From contig JAOUDE010000180.1 of the NCBI GenBank assembly GCA_029859455.1, positions 1 through 5,631 on the forward strand: a DNA stretch of 5,631 nucleotides, given 5' to 3'. A program made the position numbers and the translations under genes. Of the stretch, positions 1 to 5,631 are shown piece after piece. Origin of the DNA: Ignavibacteria bacterium. GTDB lineage: Bacteria; Bacteroidota; Ignavibacteria; UBA10030; UBA6906. The stretch's first letter is position 1. The number at the start of each line of letters is the position of its first letter. The notes below the pieces were generated by a model that was not told where the DNA came from, searched no databases, and worked only from the letters and a program-made list of their open reading frames with translations.

Positions 1-739
1 CGGTCACTCCACTGATCTCACAATGCACCTCCGCTCCGCCAAGCTGTTCGTTGTCGATATCCTCACCAATGGCGGCTTTGACAAGATGTGATCCGGCCAG
101 GAATACACTCCCCGTTCCGTCAACGATCATCGCCTCATCACTCATAATCGGAAGGTATGCTCCGCCGGCCACACACGGCCCCATGATCGCGGCAATCTGA
201 GGAATCCCCATGGAGGACATGACCGCGTTGTTCCGGAAAATTCTTCCGAAGTGCGACTGATCCGCGAAGATCTTGCTCTGAAGGGGAAGAAACACACCGG
301 CCGAATCCACCAGATACACGATCGGCAGCCGGTTTTCCATCGAAATCTCCTGAGCCCGCAGATTCTTCTTGCAGGTCATCGGAAACCACGCGCCCGCCTT
401 CACCGTTGCATCATTGGCAACGATGACCACCTCTCGTCCATGAATCTGCCCGATCCCGAAAATCGTGCCGGACGAGGGTGCGCCACCGAATTCCTCGTAC
501 ATACCGTATGCGGTGAAGAGTCCGATCTCCAGGAACGTCGTCCCCGGATCGATCAATGCGGCAATACGTTCCCGTGCCGAGAGTTTCCCCTTGGCGCGCT
601 GCTTCTCGTGGGCTTTCTTTCCGCCTCCCAGCATGACCGTGGCGGCCTCTTTCTTCACCTCCCGGAGAAGGCTCTTCTGGTGTTCCGCGTTCTTTGTCGC
701 CGCTGCGGACGGGGTGATCGGTGTACCGATGAATGTCAT
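1..739 (-). CDS. Acyl-CoA carboxylase carboxyltransferase (beta) subunit, 3-methylcrotonyl-CoA carboxylase type; C-terminal half missing at window edge
   Basis: This is the N-terminal 246 residues of a biotin-dependent acyl-CoA carboxylase carboxyltransferase subunit. The family moves carboxyl from carboxybiotin to an acyl-CoA in the cytoplasm, working with a biotin carboxylase/BCCP alpha subunit that is not in this window. Seen in the translation: KGKLSARERI (about 50-59), NDATVKAGAWFP (109-120), KKNLRAQEI (124-132), DSAGVFLP (145-152), HFGRIFRNNAVMSSMG (163-178) and AGGAYLPIMSDE (191-202). The SAG and AGGAY segments sit where the crotonase-like fold forms its CoA pocket and oxyanion holes. 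These motifs match the MCC beta branch, not PccB, which has a QDFTVFGGS-type segment instead. Family members are about 530-560 residues, so a bit under half is present. The start is ATG at 739, with AGGAG 4 nt upstream, 15 nt after the dehydrogenase stop. Leucine degradation is the default inference; other acyl-CoA substrates are possible. Confidence 0.9.
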   Translation of the reverse strand, partial: MTFIGTPITPSAAATKNAEHQKSLLREVKKEAATVMLGGGKKAHEKQRAKGKLSARERIAALIDPGTTFLEIGLFTAYGMYEEFGGAPSSGTIFGIGQIHGREVVIVANDATVKAGAWFPMTCKKNLRAQEISMENRLPIVYLVDSAGVFLPLQSKIFADQSHFGRIFRNNAVMSSMGIPQIAAIMGPCVAGGAYLPIMSDEAMIVDGTGSVFLAGSHLVKAAIGEDIDNEQLGGAEVHCEISGVT

Positions 740-743
740 GAAG

Positions 744-748
744 CTCCT
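744..748 (-). promoter_or_regulatory. Ribosome binding site of the carboxyltransferase gene
   Basis: AGGAG on the minus strand, 4 nt before the ATG at 739, inside the 15-nt gap after the dehydrogenase stop. It fixes the start of a gene whose 3' end is outside the window. The spacing is at the short end of the usual range. Confidence 0.7.
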
Positions 749-754
749 GATCCG

Positions 755-1927
755 TTATTGTGTTAAGAGAAGGCGGGCAATCACCATTTTCTGAACCTCC
801 GAGGTTCCTTCTCCGATTGTCATAAGTTTGACGTCACGATAGAACTTCTCGACCGGAAATTCCTTGATGAAGCCATATCCGCCGTGGATCTGGACAGCCT
901 CACTGGTTGCCCGGACTGCCGCTTCGCTGGCAAAATATTTCGCCTGTGCAGCCGCCATCGTAATATTCCGGCCTGCTGCTTTCGTCCATGCGGCGCGGTA
1001 GGTGAGAAGTCGCGCCGCATTGGTTTCCGTTGCCATATCCGCAAGCTTCCACTGGATCCCCTGGTAATCGGCAATCGGTTTCTCGAACTGAACTCTCTCC
1101 TTGGCATACTTCAGGCTTGCATCAAGGGATCCCTGGGCAATTCCAACGGAAAGCGCTGCGATACCGACTCTTCCCCCGTCGAGCACGGCGAGAGCCTGCT
1201 TGAATCCCTCCCCAACGGCACCGATGAGATTCTTTCCCGGAACTCGGACATTCTCCAGCACCAGTGTGGCTGTATCGCTGCACCGCATGCCGAGTTTGTT
1301 TTCCTTCTTCCCGACCGTGAACCCTTGCATTCCTTTCTCGAGGATGAAAGCAGAAATACTCGCCTTGCCCACCTCCCGGTCTGTCATTGCCATGACAACG
1401 TACGTGGATCCGACCGATCCCTGCGTGATGAATGTCTTGCTTCCGTTGAGGACCCAGTCATCCCCATCCCTGGCTGCCAGAGTCCGCATCCCGCCTGCGT
1501 CACTGCCGGATCCCGGTTCTGTCAGCGCCCAGGCACCCAGTTTCTTCCCTGAGGCAAGGTCCGGGACATATCGGCGTTTCTGCTCCTCATTGCCGAATTG
1601 CATGATGTGTCCCGTGCAGAGGCTGTTATGCGACGCCACCGTCAGGGCGACAGACGGATCGACCCTGGCAAGTTCCTCTATGATCACAACCGCTTCCAGA
1701 TCCGTCAATCCGGCGCCGCCCAGTTCTTCCGGCCAGGTAATTCCCATAAACCCGAGGGTCCCCAGCTTGTTGACGATATCATGGGGAAACTCCTGGGACT
1801 CGTCGTATTTCATCACAACAGGGCGAAGTTCCTTCTCGGCAAAATCCCTGGCGAGAACCTGAACCGCTTTTTGGCCTTCAGTCATTTCAAAATCCAGAAT
1901 CCCGTTTGCCGGATCATCTGATGTCAT
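755..1927 (-). CDS. Acyl-CoA dehydrogenase, short-chain (butyryl-CoA dehydrogenase) type
   Basis: This is a full-length FAD-dependent acyl-CoA dehydrogenase of 390 residues, the usual family length. It introduces the alpha-beta double bond into an acyl-CoA and passes electrons to electron-transferring flavoprotein. Visible motifs are the N-terminal helical domain (about 14-130), the signature LTEPGSGSD (135-143) starting the beta domain, YAKERVQFEKPI (274-285), QIHGGYGF (346-353) and YRDVK...IGEGTSEVQ (363-379). Glu373 in the EGTSE motif is the catalytic base position of SCAD/MCAD. Helix G reads LDGGRVGIA (249-257), with glycine where isovaleryl-CoA dehydrogenase carries its catalytic Glu. 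The active-site layout is therefore SCAD-like, not IVD-like. The ATG at 1927 has GGAGGA 3 nt upstream; the internal Met15 has no such site. Its place between meaB and an MCC-type carboxylase suggests short or branched acyl-CoA catabolism. The exact substrate (butyryl-, isobutyryl- or 2-methylbutyryl-CoA) cannot be read from sequence alone. Confidence 0.95.
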   Translation of the reverse strand: MTSDDPANGILDFEMTEGQKAVQVLARDFAEKELRPVVMKYDESQEFPHDIVNKLGTLGFMGITWPEELGGAGLTDLEAVVIIEELARVDPSVALTVASHNSLCTGHIMQFGNEEQKRRYVPDLASGKKLGAWALTEPGSGSDAGGMRTLAARDGDDWVLNGSKTFITQGSVGSTYVVMAMTDREVGKASISAFILEKGMQGFTVGKKENKLGMRCSDTATLVLENVRVPGKNLIGAVGEGFKQALAVLDGGRVGIAALSVGIAQGSLDASLKYAKERVQFEKPIADYQGIQWKLADMATETNAARLLTYRAAWTKAAGRNITMAAAQAKYFASEAAVRATSEAVQIHGGYGFIKEFPVEKFYRDVKLMTIGEGTSEVQKMVIARLLLTQ

Positions 1928-1930
1928 TGT

Positions 1931-1936
1931 TCCTCC
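1931..1936 (-). promoter_or_regulatory. Ribosome binding site of the acyl-CoA dehydrogenase gene
   Basis: GGAGGA on the minus strand, 3 nt before the ATG at 1927 (4 nt from the GGAGG core), in the 30-nt gap after the meaB stop. It is the strongest Shine-Dalgarno match in the window and supports the upstream start over Met15. Confidence 0.75.
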
Positions 1937-1957
1937 AGTTGTCTCTTGGTTGGTTGG

Positions 1958-2926
1958 TCATTCGTGTCTTTGGTCTTTCCGTTCTCTGTGGAAATGCTCC
2001 ACAAGTTCAGCTGCCACTTCGTAAGGAGTGACATCCCGTGCCATCAGACCGTCGCTCCGTTCAGCCAGGATCTTTTCCCTTCCGGAAAGCCAGAAATCAA
2101 CACGGAGGCGATCGGCGACAAGCTCACGTACACGCTTCTCCACACGACGCCTCCTTTTTGCGTCAAGCCTTCCGTCTACTTCCAGGAACTTCCTGTGCTC
2201 GTCAATCTTCCGGGCGAGCTCTTTCGTTCCCTTGTTTTCACTCGCCACCGCCTTGAGAACGGTCGGAGTCCACTCCGCATGTGGTTTCATCGCAAGAATC
2301 ATGTTGATCGACATCACCGCCTGATCCGATCCTGCCCGGTCTGCTTTGTTCATCACAAAGAAATCCGCAATTTCCATCAGGCCTGCTTTCATTGCCTGGA
2401 TCGAATCGCCTGATTCGGGAACAAGGACGACCACGGTTGTGTCAGCCGCACCGGCGATATCCAGTTCCGATTGTCCGACGCCGACCGTTTCAAGGATTAC
2501 GACGTCGGCTCCCGAGGCATCGAGAACATCAGCAGCTTCGGCTGCTTTCTTGCTCAACCCGCCGAGGCTTCCCCGGGAGGCCATACTCCGGATAAAGACA
2601 CCGTCATCCATCTCCACATCTGTCATCCTCACCCTGTCTCCCAGAAGTGCCCCGCCGGTGAATGGACTCGTCGGATCCACGGCAATAATCCCGACCCGGA
2701 GCCCTGTCGTTCGATAGAACGCCGCCAGGCGATTTGTAATGGTACTCTTACCTGCGCCGGGAGGCCCGGTAATACCGATCCTGTAGCTTCTCCCGGTTCG
2801 GGGGAATATTCTGTCGAGGAGTTCTGGAGCGATCAGGTCGTCGTTTTCGACGGCAGTAATCGCCCTCGCCACCGTAATCCGGTCACCATGAAACAGACGG
2901 TCGTAATCAATCGGTTCGCGCGGCAT
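1958..2926 (-). CDS. meaB: Methylmalonyl-CoA mutase-associated GTPase MeaB (ArgK family)
   Basis: A 322-residue G3E-family P-loop GTPase of the MeaB/ArgK/YgfD type, at the usual family length. Known members bind adenosylcobalamin-dependent acyl-CoA mutases such as methylmalonyl-CoA mutase. They gate cofactor loading and protect the mutase from inactivation during conversion of methylmalonyl-CoA to succinyl-CoA. Seen here: the Walker A segment GITGPPGAGKST (51-62), VDPTSP (83-88), the family segment MASRGSLGGLS (115-125), the Walker B/switch region ILETVGVGQSE (144-154) and the guanine-specificity motif NKAD (193-196). A basic stretch, KRRRRVEKRVRE (257-268), leads into the C-terminal helical part used for dimerisation in this family. 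The ATG at 2926 lies 2 nt after the epimerase stop. Its only good SD (GGAG at 2941-2944) is 14 nt away inside the epimerase gene, so translational coupling is likely. No mutase gene is in the window. The downstream dehydrogenase and carboxylase make a role in acyl-CoA catabolism plausible. Confidence 0.95.
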   Translation of the reverse strand: MPREPIDYDRLFHGDRITVARAITAVENDDLIAPELLDRIFPRTGRSYRIGITGPPGAGKSTITNRLAAFYRTTGLRVGIIAVDPTSPFTGGALLGDRVRMTDVEMDDGVFIRSMASRGSLGGLSKKAAEAADVLDASGADVVILETVGVGQSELDIAGAADTTVVVLVPESGDSIQAMKAGLMEIADFFVMNKADRAGSDQAVMSINMILAMKPHAEWTPTVLKAVASENKGTKELARKIDEHRKFLEVDGRLDAKRRRRVEKRVRELVADRLRVDFWLSGREKILAERSDGLMARDVTPYEVAAELVEHFHRERKDQRHE

Positions 2927-2928
2927 AC

Positions 2929-3870
2929 TCAGTGGTTCAACTCCTCTCTGAATGACCGGACCGTTGCCCTGATTCCCTCCTGAAAAGAGACGGTCGGAGA
3001 CCAGCCAAGTTCTCTTCCTATCTTTTCACAATCAAGGACACTTCTCCGCTGCTCACCTTTTTGTTCAGGCCCCTTCCCCGGTGTTCCCTGCCATCCCACC
3101 TCCCTGCTGACCGCTTCGTACACGGAGACAATCGTCGTTTCGATTCCTGTTCCCACATTGTACGTATGAAACCCTTCCGTCCTCAGGGCCGCCATGTTTG
3201 CCCGGACGACATCATCAACATACACAAAATCCCGTGTCTGACCGCCGTCTCCGTTGATGACCGGTTGCTGAGATTGCAGCATCCGGTTGCCAAACACTGC
3301 GACAACACCCGCTTCCCCCTCAGCGTTCTGCCGCGGTCCATACACGTTCGCATACCGGAGAACAACAGAGTTGAGACCATGTACCTTATGATAATAGTAG
3401 AGATACTTCTCCGCCGCAAGTTTCGCCACCCCATAGGGAGAGAGCGGAAAGGTTCGATGATTCTCGTCCGCGGGGAACGTCTGCTGTTCTCCATAGACTG
3501 CTCCCCCTGTGGACGCGAAAAGGACTTTCCTGACCCCGGCAGTGACACAGCATTCCATAAGCTGAAGAAAGCCGAGGATATTGACCGAAGCGTCATAGGA
3601 GGGATCGGAGACAGATTTCCTCACATTCATCTGGGCAGCATGATGAAAGACGATTTCCGGCCTGTGTTCACGCAGGACCCGTTCGAGCGCGGGTCGGTCT
3701 GTGATATCACAATGGTGAAACGAACCTGCGGGATTCAGGTTTGCTCTGTTCCCGGTGGAGAGGTTATCGACAACCCCGACCTCGTACCCCGCGGTCAGCA
3801 GCTGATCCACGAGGTGTGAACCGATAAATCCTGCCCCTCCCGTCACCAGCACCCGACCGTTCTTTGTCAT
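2929..3870 (-). CDS. NAD-dependent epimerase/dehydratase, UDP-glucose 4-epimerase-like
   Basis: A 313-residue extended short-chain dehydrogenase/reductase acting on nucleotide sugars in the cytoplasm. Seen here: the Rossmann motif GGAGFIG (11-17); Asp35 in VVDNLSTG (33-40), the NAD-selecting acid at the end of the second strand; HHAAQ (76-80); the active-site STGGAVYGE (120-128); and the catalytic pair in YGVAK (Tyr146, Lys150). RYANVYGPRQ (172-181) and DGGQTRDFVYVDD (208-220) are typical of GalE-like and related UDP-sugar 4-epimerases. The length fits the short GalE-like group. Substrate is uncertain: UDP-glucose/galactose, the N-acetyl forms and UDP-uronates are all possible, so no symbol is given. 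The ATG at 3870 overlaps the glycosyltransferase stop by one base (TAATG) and has AAGGA 8 nt upstream. The pairing with a membrane glycosyltransferase suggests it makes a sugar for a surface or lipid-linked glycan. Confidence 0.87.
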   Translation of the reverse strand: MTKNGRVLVTGGAGFIGSHLVDQLLTAGYEVGVVDNLSTGNRANLNPAGSFHHCDITDRPALERVLREHRPEIVFHHAAQMNVRKSVSDPSYDASVNILGFLQLMECCVTAGVRKVLFASTGGAVYGEQQTFPADENHRTFPLSPYGVAKLAAEKYLYYYHKVHGLNSVVLRYANVYGPRQNAEGEAGVVAVFGNRMLQSQQPVINGDGGQTRDFVYVDDVVRANMAALRTEGFHTYNVGTGIETTIVSVYEAVSREVGWQGTPGKGPEQKGEQRRSVLDCEKIGRELGWSPTVSFQEGIRATVRSFREELNH

Positions 3871-5207
3871 TAGATTCTTCCTTCAATGAAGAGGAATCCT
3901 GTATAGCCATATACCGCAGCGAGGATCGCTCCGCCGGTAAAAAGCCGGGAGCGGAATTCTTTCCTCATCATCAGTTCCTTCCACCCTCCTCCTGTCATGA
4001 GATGTCCGATACCAATTCCGGCGAACAGAGAGAGAAGCGGCACGATCGGGAGCCGATAACGGGCTTCCGCGTGGAGCACGAGATGTAGAAGAGAGAAGAC
4101 GGCGACCGCAGCCCAAATCGGCATCAGCCGCGCATCCCATTTCCTGAAACCGGCAATTCCCACCAGAAGCAGAACCATAAGGAAAAAGTCCGCACCGACA
4201 GCTATCCCCTGAAGAGGGATATTCGAATCAGAATTTGTGATCGGGTAGATCCAGAATATGTGGGTGCGGGCCGCAGCAAGGGAAAGGCCCTTCCCGGGAT
4301 TCTCTCTCAGAAAATCGATGCCTATTTCACGGCTGACAGAACTGAGCTCGTACTCCGTCAGTCCTTCCTTCTGAATTCCCCTGCGCGACAGTTCCTGGTC
4401 GAACCATGACTCGAAACCGGGGTGATTGCTCCATGTACCTGTTGCATAGGGATTGTTCGCAACGAGTATCGAGCGACCGCCCCAGAGAGAGACCGGAACC
4501 AGGACATCATGAATAGTGTAATTTCGGACCAGCCAGGGCATATTAACTGCTGCAAAGACCAGGATGGAGGCAGCAATCGGCAGAATATGGGCCTTCATGT
4601 TCTTTCGACCCAGGAACAACAGAGTCCCGAGAAACACCGGAAAAAACCCGAGATAGACTGCCCGAACCAGAACAGCGCACCCTGTAAGAACACCGAGCAC
4701 CCCTCCTGCTGCAAGGGTCGGCTTCTGAAGGAGCCTGTAGCCCGCAAGAAACGAACCGAGAAAGAAAACAAGAAAGAGCATCTCCGTCTGCAGCAATGCG
4801 GAATAGATGATCAGTCCAGGATAGAGGCCGGCAACAGCCGCGGCCGCAAGCGCCCAGACCTTCTCACCAAAAAGCTGCATCGACAATTGATAGATGAGGC
4901 CTACGACAATGACACCGAGAACAGCTCCTGCAATGTGCGACAGAAGGAGCCCCATGGACCCCGCGTCGACCATCGTTGAGAGAAAGAAGGGGTAGAGGGG
5001 GGAGCGGGTGGAGTACTCGCCGTTCGTGTCGATGAACTCCCCTCCATCCGCAAGGCTGGACGCCAGATAGACATACTCCTTCTCATCACCGGTGTAATAC
5101 CCGTCCGCGTGAACCACCGGAATCGCTGTGAGGCGGAGTCCGAAGGAAACGGCCAGGATAAGCATGAGACCCCCGGTCCGCCGGGCAGACGCGATCATCC
5201 GACTCAT
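3870..5207 (-). CDS. Multi-pass membrane glycosyltransferase, GT-C fold (PMT/ArnT-like)
   Basis: A 445-residue integral membrane protein resembling the GT39/GT83-like dolichyl- or undecaprenyl-phosphate-sugar transferases. These move a sugar from a lipid carrier to an acceptor on the outer face of the inner membrane. By eye there are about ten or eleven hydrophobic segments: near 12-32, 85-107, 117-135, 139-158, 165-200 (probably two), 206-222, 337-354, 360-378, 386-402 and 422-440. The first outside loop holds the acidic motif GDEKEY (Asp41, Glu42), where GT-C enzymes carry their catalytic/metal acid. It is followed by TRSPLYPFF (67-75) and later ALLQTEMLF (137-145). A soluble loop spans about 223-336. 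AEARYRLPIVP (380-390), just before a late membrane helix, is common in this superfamily. The start overlaps the purD stop by 4 nt (ATGA) with only a weak SD (AGAAG), so coupling is likely. Donor and acceptor cannot be inferred; I do not recognise a specific named gene. Confidence 0.78.
   Translation of the reverse strand: MSRMIASARRTGGLMLILAVSFGLRLTAIPVVHADGYYTGDEKEYVYLASSLADGGEFIDTNGEYSTRSPLYPFFLSTMVDAGSMGLLLSHIAGAVLGVIVVGLIYQLSMQLFGEKVWALAAAAVAGLYPGLIIYSALLQTEMLFLVFFLGSFLAGYRLLQKPTLAAGGVLGVLTGCAVLVRAVYLGFFPVFLGTLLFLGRKNMKAHILPIAASILVFAAVNMPWLVRNYTIHDVLVPVSLWGGRSILVANNPYATGTWSNHPGFESWFDQELSRRGIQKEGLTEYELSSVSREIGIDFLRENPGKGLSLAAARTHIFWIYPITNSDSNIPLQGIAVGADFFLMVLLLVGIAGFRKWDARLMPIWAAVAVFSLLHLVLHAEARYRLPIVPLLSLFAGIGIGHLMTGGGWKELMMRKEFRSRLFTGGAILAAVYGYTGFLFIEGRI
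3879..3883 (-). promoter_or_regulatory. Ribosome binding site of the epimerase gene
   Basis: AAGGA on the minus strand, 8 nt before the ATG at 3870, inside the last codons of the glycosyltransferase gene. Normal spacing supports this start and suggests re-initiation at the TAATG junction. Confidence 0.6.
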
Positions 5208-5631
5208 GAGTGATCTTCTACGGAAAGAGAATCGGCAATATCATTCCTGAATTGCATCCCTTCGAACCTCACCTTCCGAACAGCGTCGTAAACTTTCCTG
5301 CGGGCCTCCCTGATTCCTCCGTGTCCTGCGGATGCGGTAATCCCGAGAACTCTCCCGCCTGTCGTAACCAGTTGATCATCCTCGATACCGGTCCCGGAGT
5401 GGAACGCGGTGACGTCACCCTCCTGTACCAGCAATTCGAGACCGGTGATTTCCTTACCCTTCCGGTATTCGCCCGGGTAACCGGCCGAAGCAAGAACGAC
5501 ACAAACTGCACCTTTTTTTGAACCGTCGGGAATCGGTTGATCCTCCCATTCCGAGAGTGCCCCGGTCGCCGATGCGTGGAGCATCCGGGCGAAATCGCCG
5601 GCGATCAGCGGAAGCACGACCTGGGTTTCGG
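5204..5631 (-). CDS. purD: Phosphoribosylamine-glycine ligase (GAR synthetase), C-terminal third; 5' end beyond window
   Basis: The last 141 residues of PurD, the ATP-grasp enzyme that joins glycine to 5-phosphoribosylamine in the second step of de novo purine synthesis. The fragment opens with ETQVVLPL, the end of the family's GDPETQ...LPL motif close to the Mg/ATP site. It then runs through the C-terminal domain: VVLASAGYPGEYRKG (the GYPG.Y motif), FHSGT, TTGGRVLGITASAG and a late FRNDI close to the end. Family members are about 420-430 residues, so roughly one third is present. The reading frame is open to the right edge; the GTG at 5617 is an internal valine, not a start. The TGA stop at 5204-5206 overlaps the ATG of the next gene. 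Nothing looks damaged. A purine-synthesis gene heading a glycosyltransferase/epimerase pair is a context oddity, not evidence of another function. Confidence 0.95.
   Translation of the reverse strand, partial: ETQVVLPLIAGDFARMLHASATGALSEWEDQPIPDGSKKGAVCVVLASAGYPGEYRKGKEITGLELLVQEGDVTAFHSGTGIEDDQLVTTGGRVLGITASAGHGGIREARRKVYDAVRKVRFEGMQFRNDIADSLSVEDHS

Larger units (their letters stand above)
1..5631 (-). other. Putative polycistronic unit: purD, glycosyltransferase, epimerase, meaB, acyl-CoA dehydrogenase, carboxyltransferase
   Basis: Six same-strand genes are joined by junctions of -4 (ATGA), -1 (TAATG), +2, +30 and +15 nt. No gap holds a recognisable promoter or terminator hairpin. The first three junctions suggest translational coupling. 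The last two have their own close Shine-Dalgarno sites, which is where the sugar/GTPase part passes to the acyl-CoA enzymes. Co-transcription is an inference from spacing; internal promoters within coding sequence cannot be excluded. Confidence 0.65.

Noticed and set aside
251..794. Overlapping plus-strand open frames opposite the carboxyltransferase, and the minus-strand frame at 138-389
   Set aside because: The true frame here is the minus-strand MCC-type protein from 739 to the window edge, which carries all the family motifs; the others are shadows of it.
1101..1862. Long plus-strand open frame (253 codons) opposite the acyl-CoA dehydrogenase, with another at 884-1552
   Set aside because: Both are antisense to a clear, motif-complete dehydrogenase. 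Their translations are rich in Ser, Pro and Arg with no recognisable motif, as expected from reading a GC-biased gene backwards.
1946..1957. Three tandem copies of TTGG beside the meaB stop
   Set aside because: It is only 12 bases in a short intergenic gap, with no symmetry suggesting an operator and no second copy noticed elsewhere; chance is the better explanation.
3061..3819. Plus-strand open frame (252 codons) opposite the epimerase
   Set aside because: It lies wholly antisense to a well-supported SDR gene and its translation shows no family motif.
4422..4979. Plus-strand open frame of 185 codons opposite the glycosyltransferase
   Set aside because: Its translation is very polar, as expected when a gene for hydrophobic membrane segments is read from the other strand. 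There is no other support.
5617..5617. GTG at 5617 as a possible start of a short separate gene
   Set aside because: The frame stays open upstream to the edge and reads ETQV just before it, continuing the PurD motif, so this is an internal valine.
1..5631. CRISPR array, transposon ends, tRNA/rRNA genes, phage or defence genes
   Set aside because: I looked on both strands and saw no spaced direct repeats, terminal inverted repeats, tRNA-like folds or relevant protein motifs; coding sequence fills the window.

Overview
The window is fully packed with genes on one strand. All six genes I can support lie on the minus strand and are read from the right edge to the left edge. In transcription order they are: the 3' end of purD (5204-5631), an integral-membrane GT-C type glycosyltransferase (3870-5207), a UDP-glucose 4-epimerase-like sugar-nucleotide SDR (2929-3870), the MeaB/ArgK-type GTPase of B12-dependent mutases (1958-2926), a short-chain-type acyl-CoA dehydrogenase (755-1927), and the 5' part of an acyl-CoA carboxylase carboxyltransferase subunit of the 3-methylcrotonyl-CoA carboxylase type (1-739). 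The first and last genes run off the window.

The spacing is very tight. purD and the glycosyltransferase overlap by 4 nt (ATGA). The glycosyltransferase and epimerase share one base (TAATG). The epimerase and meaB are 2 nt apart, meaB and the dehydrogenase 30 nt, and the dehydrogenase and carboxylase 15 nt. No intergenic space is large enough for an ordinary promoter plus terminator, and I see no terminator hairpin. The simplest reading is one polycistronic transcript, perhaps with promoters inside coding regions.

Functionally the cluster has three parts: purine synthesis (PurD); surface glycan or lipid-linked sugar work (epimerase plus GT-C transferase); and acyl-CoA catabolism (MeaB, acyl-CoA dehydrogenase, carboxylase beta). 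The last three fit degradation of branched-chain amino acids or short/odd-chain acyl groups, feeding propionyl-CoA to methylmalonyl-CoA to succinyl-CoA, with MeaB protecting the B12 mutase. The mutase and the biotin carboxylase (alpha) subunit are not in the window.

The organism is a bacterium with moderately GC-rich DNA and Shine-Dalgarno-led genes. The carboxylase resembles the version I associate with Bacteroidetes and related or uncultured phyla, but I cannot assign a phylum from this sequence. I found no RNA gene, mobile element, CRISPR array, phage gene or defence system, and no clear candidate for an undescribed system. The most notable points are the unusual gene mix in one tightly coupled array and the dehydrogenase being SCAD-like, not isovaleryl-CoA dehydrogenase-like, despite its MCC-type neighbour.
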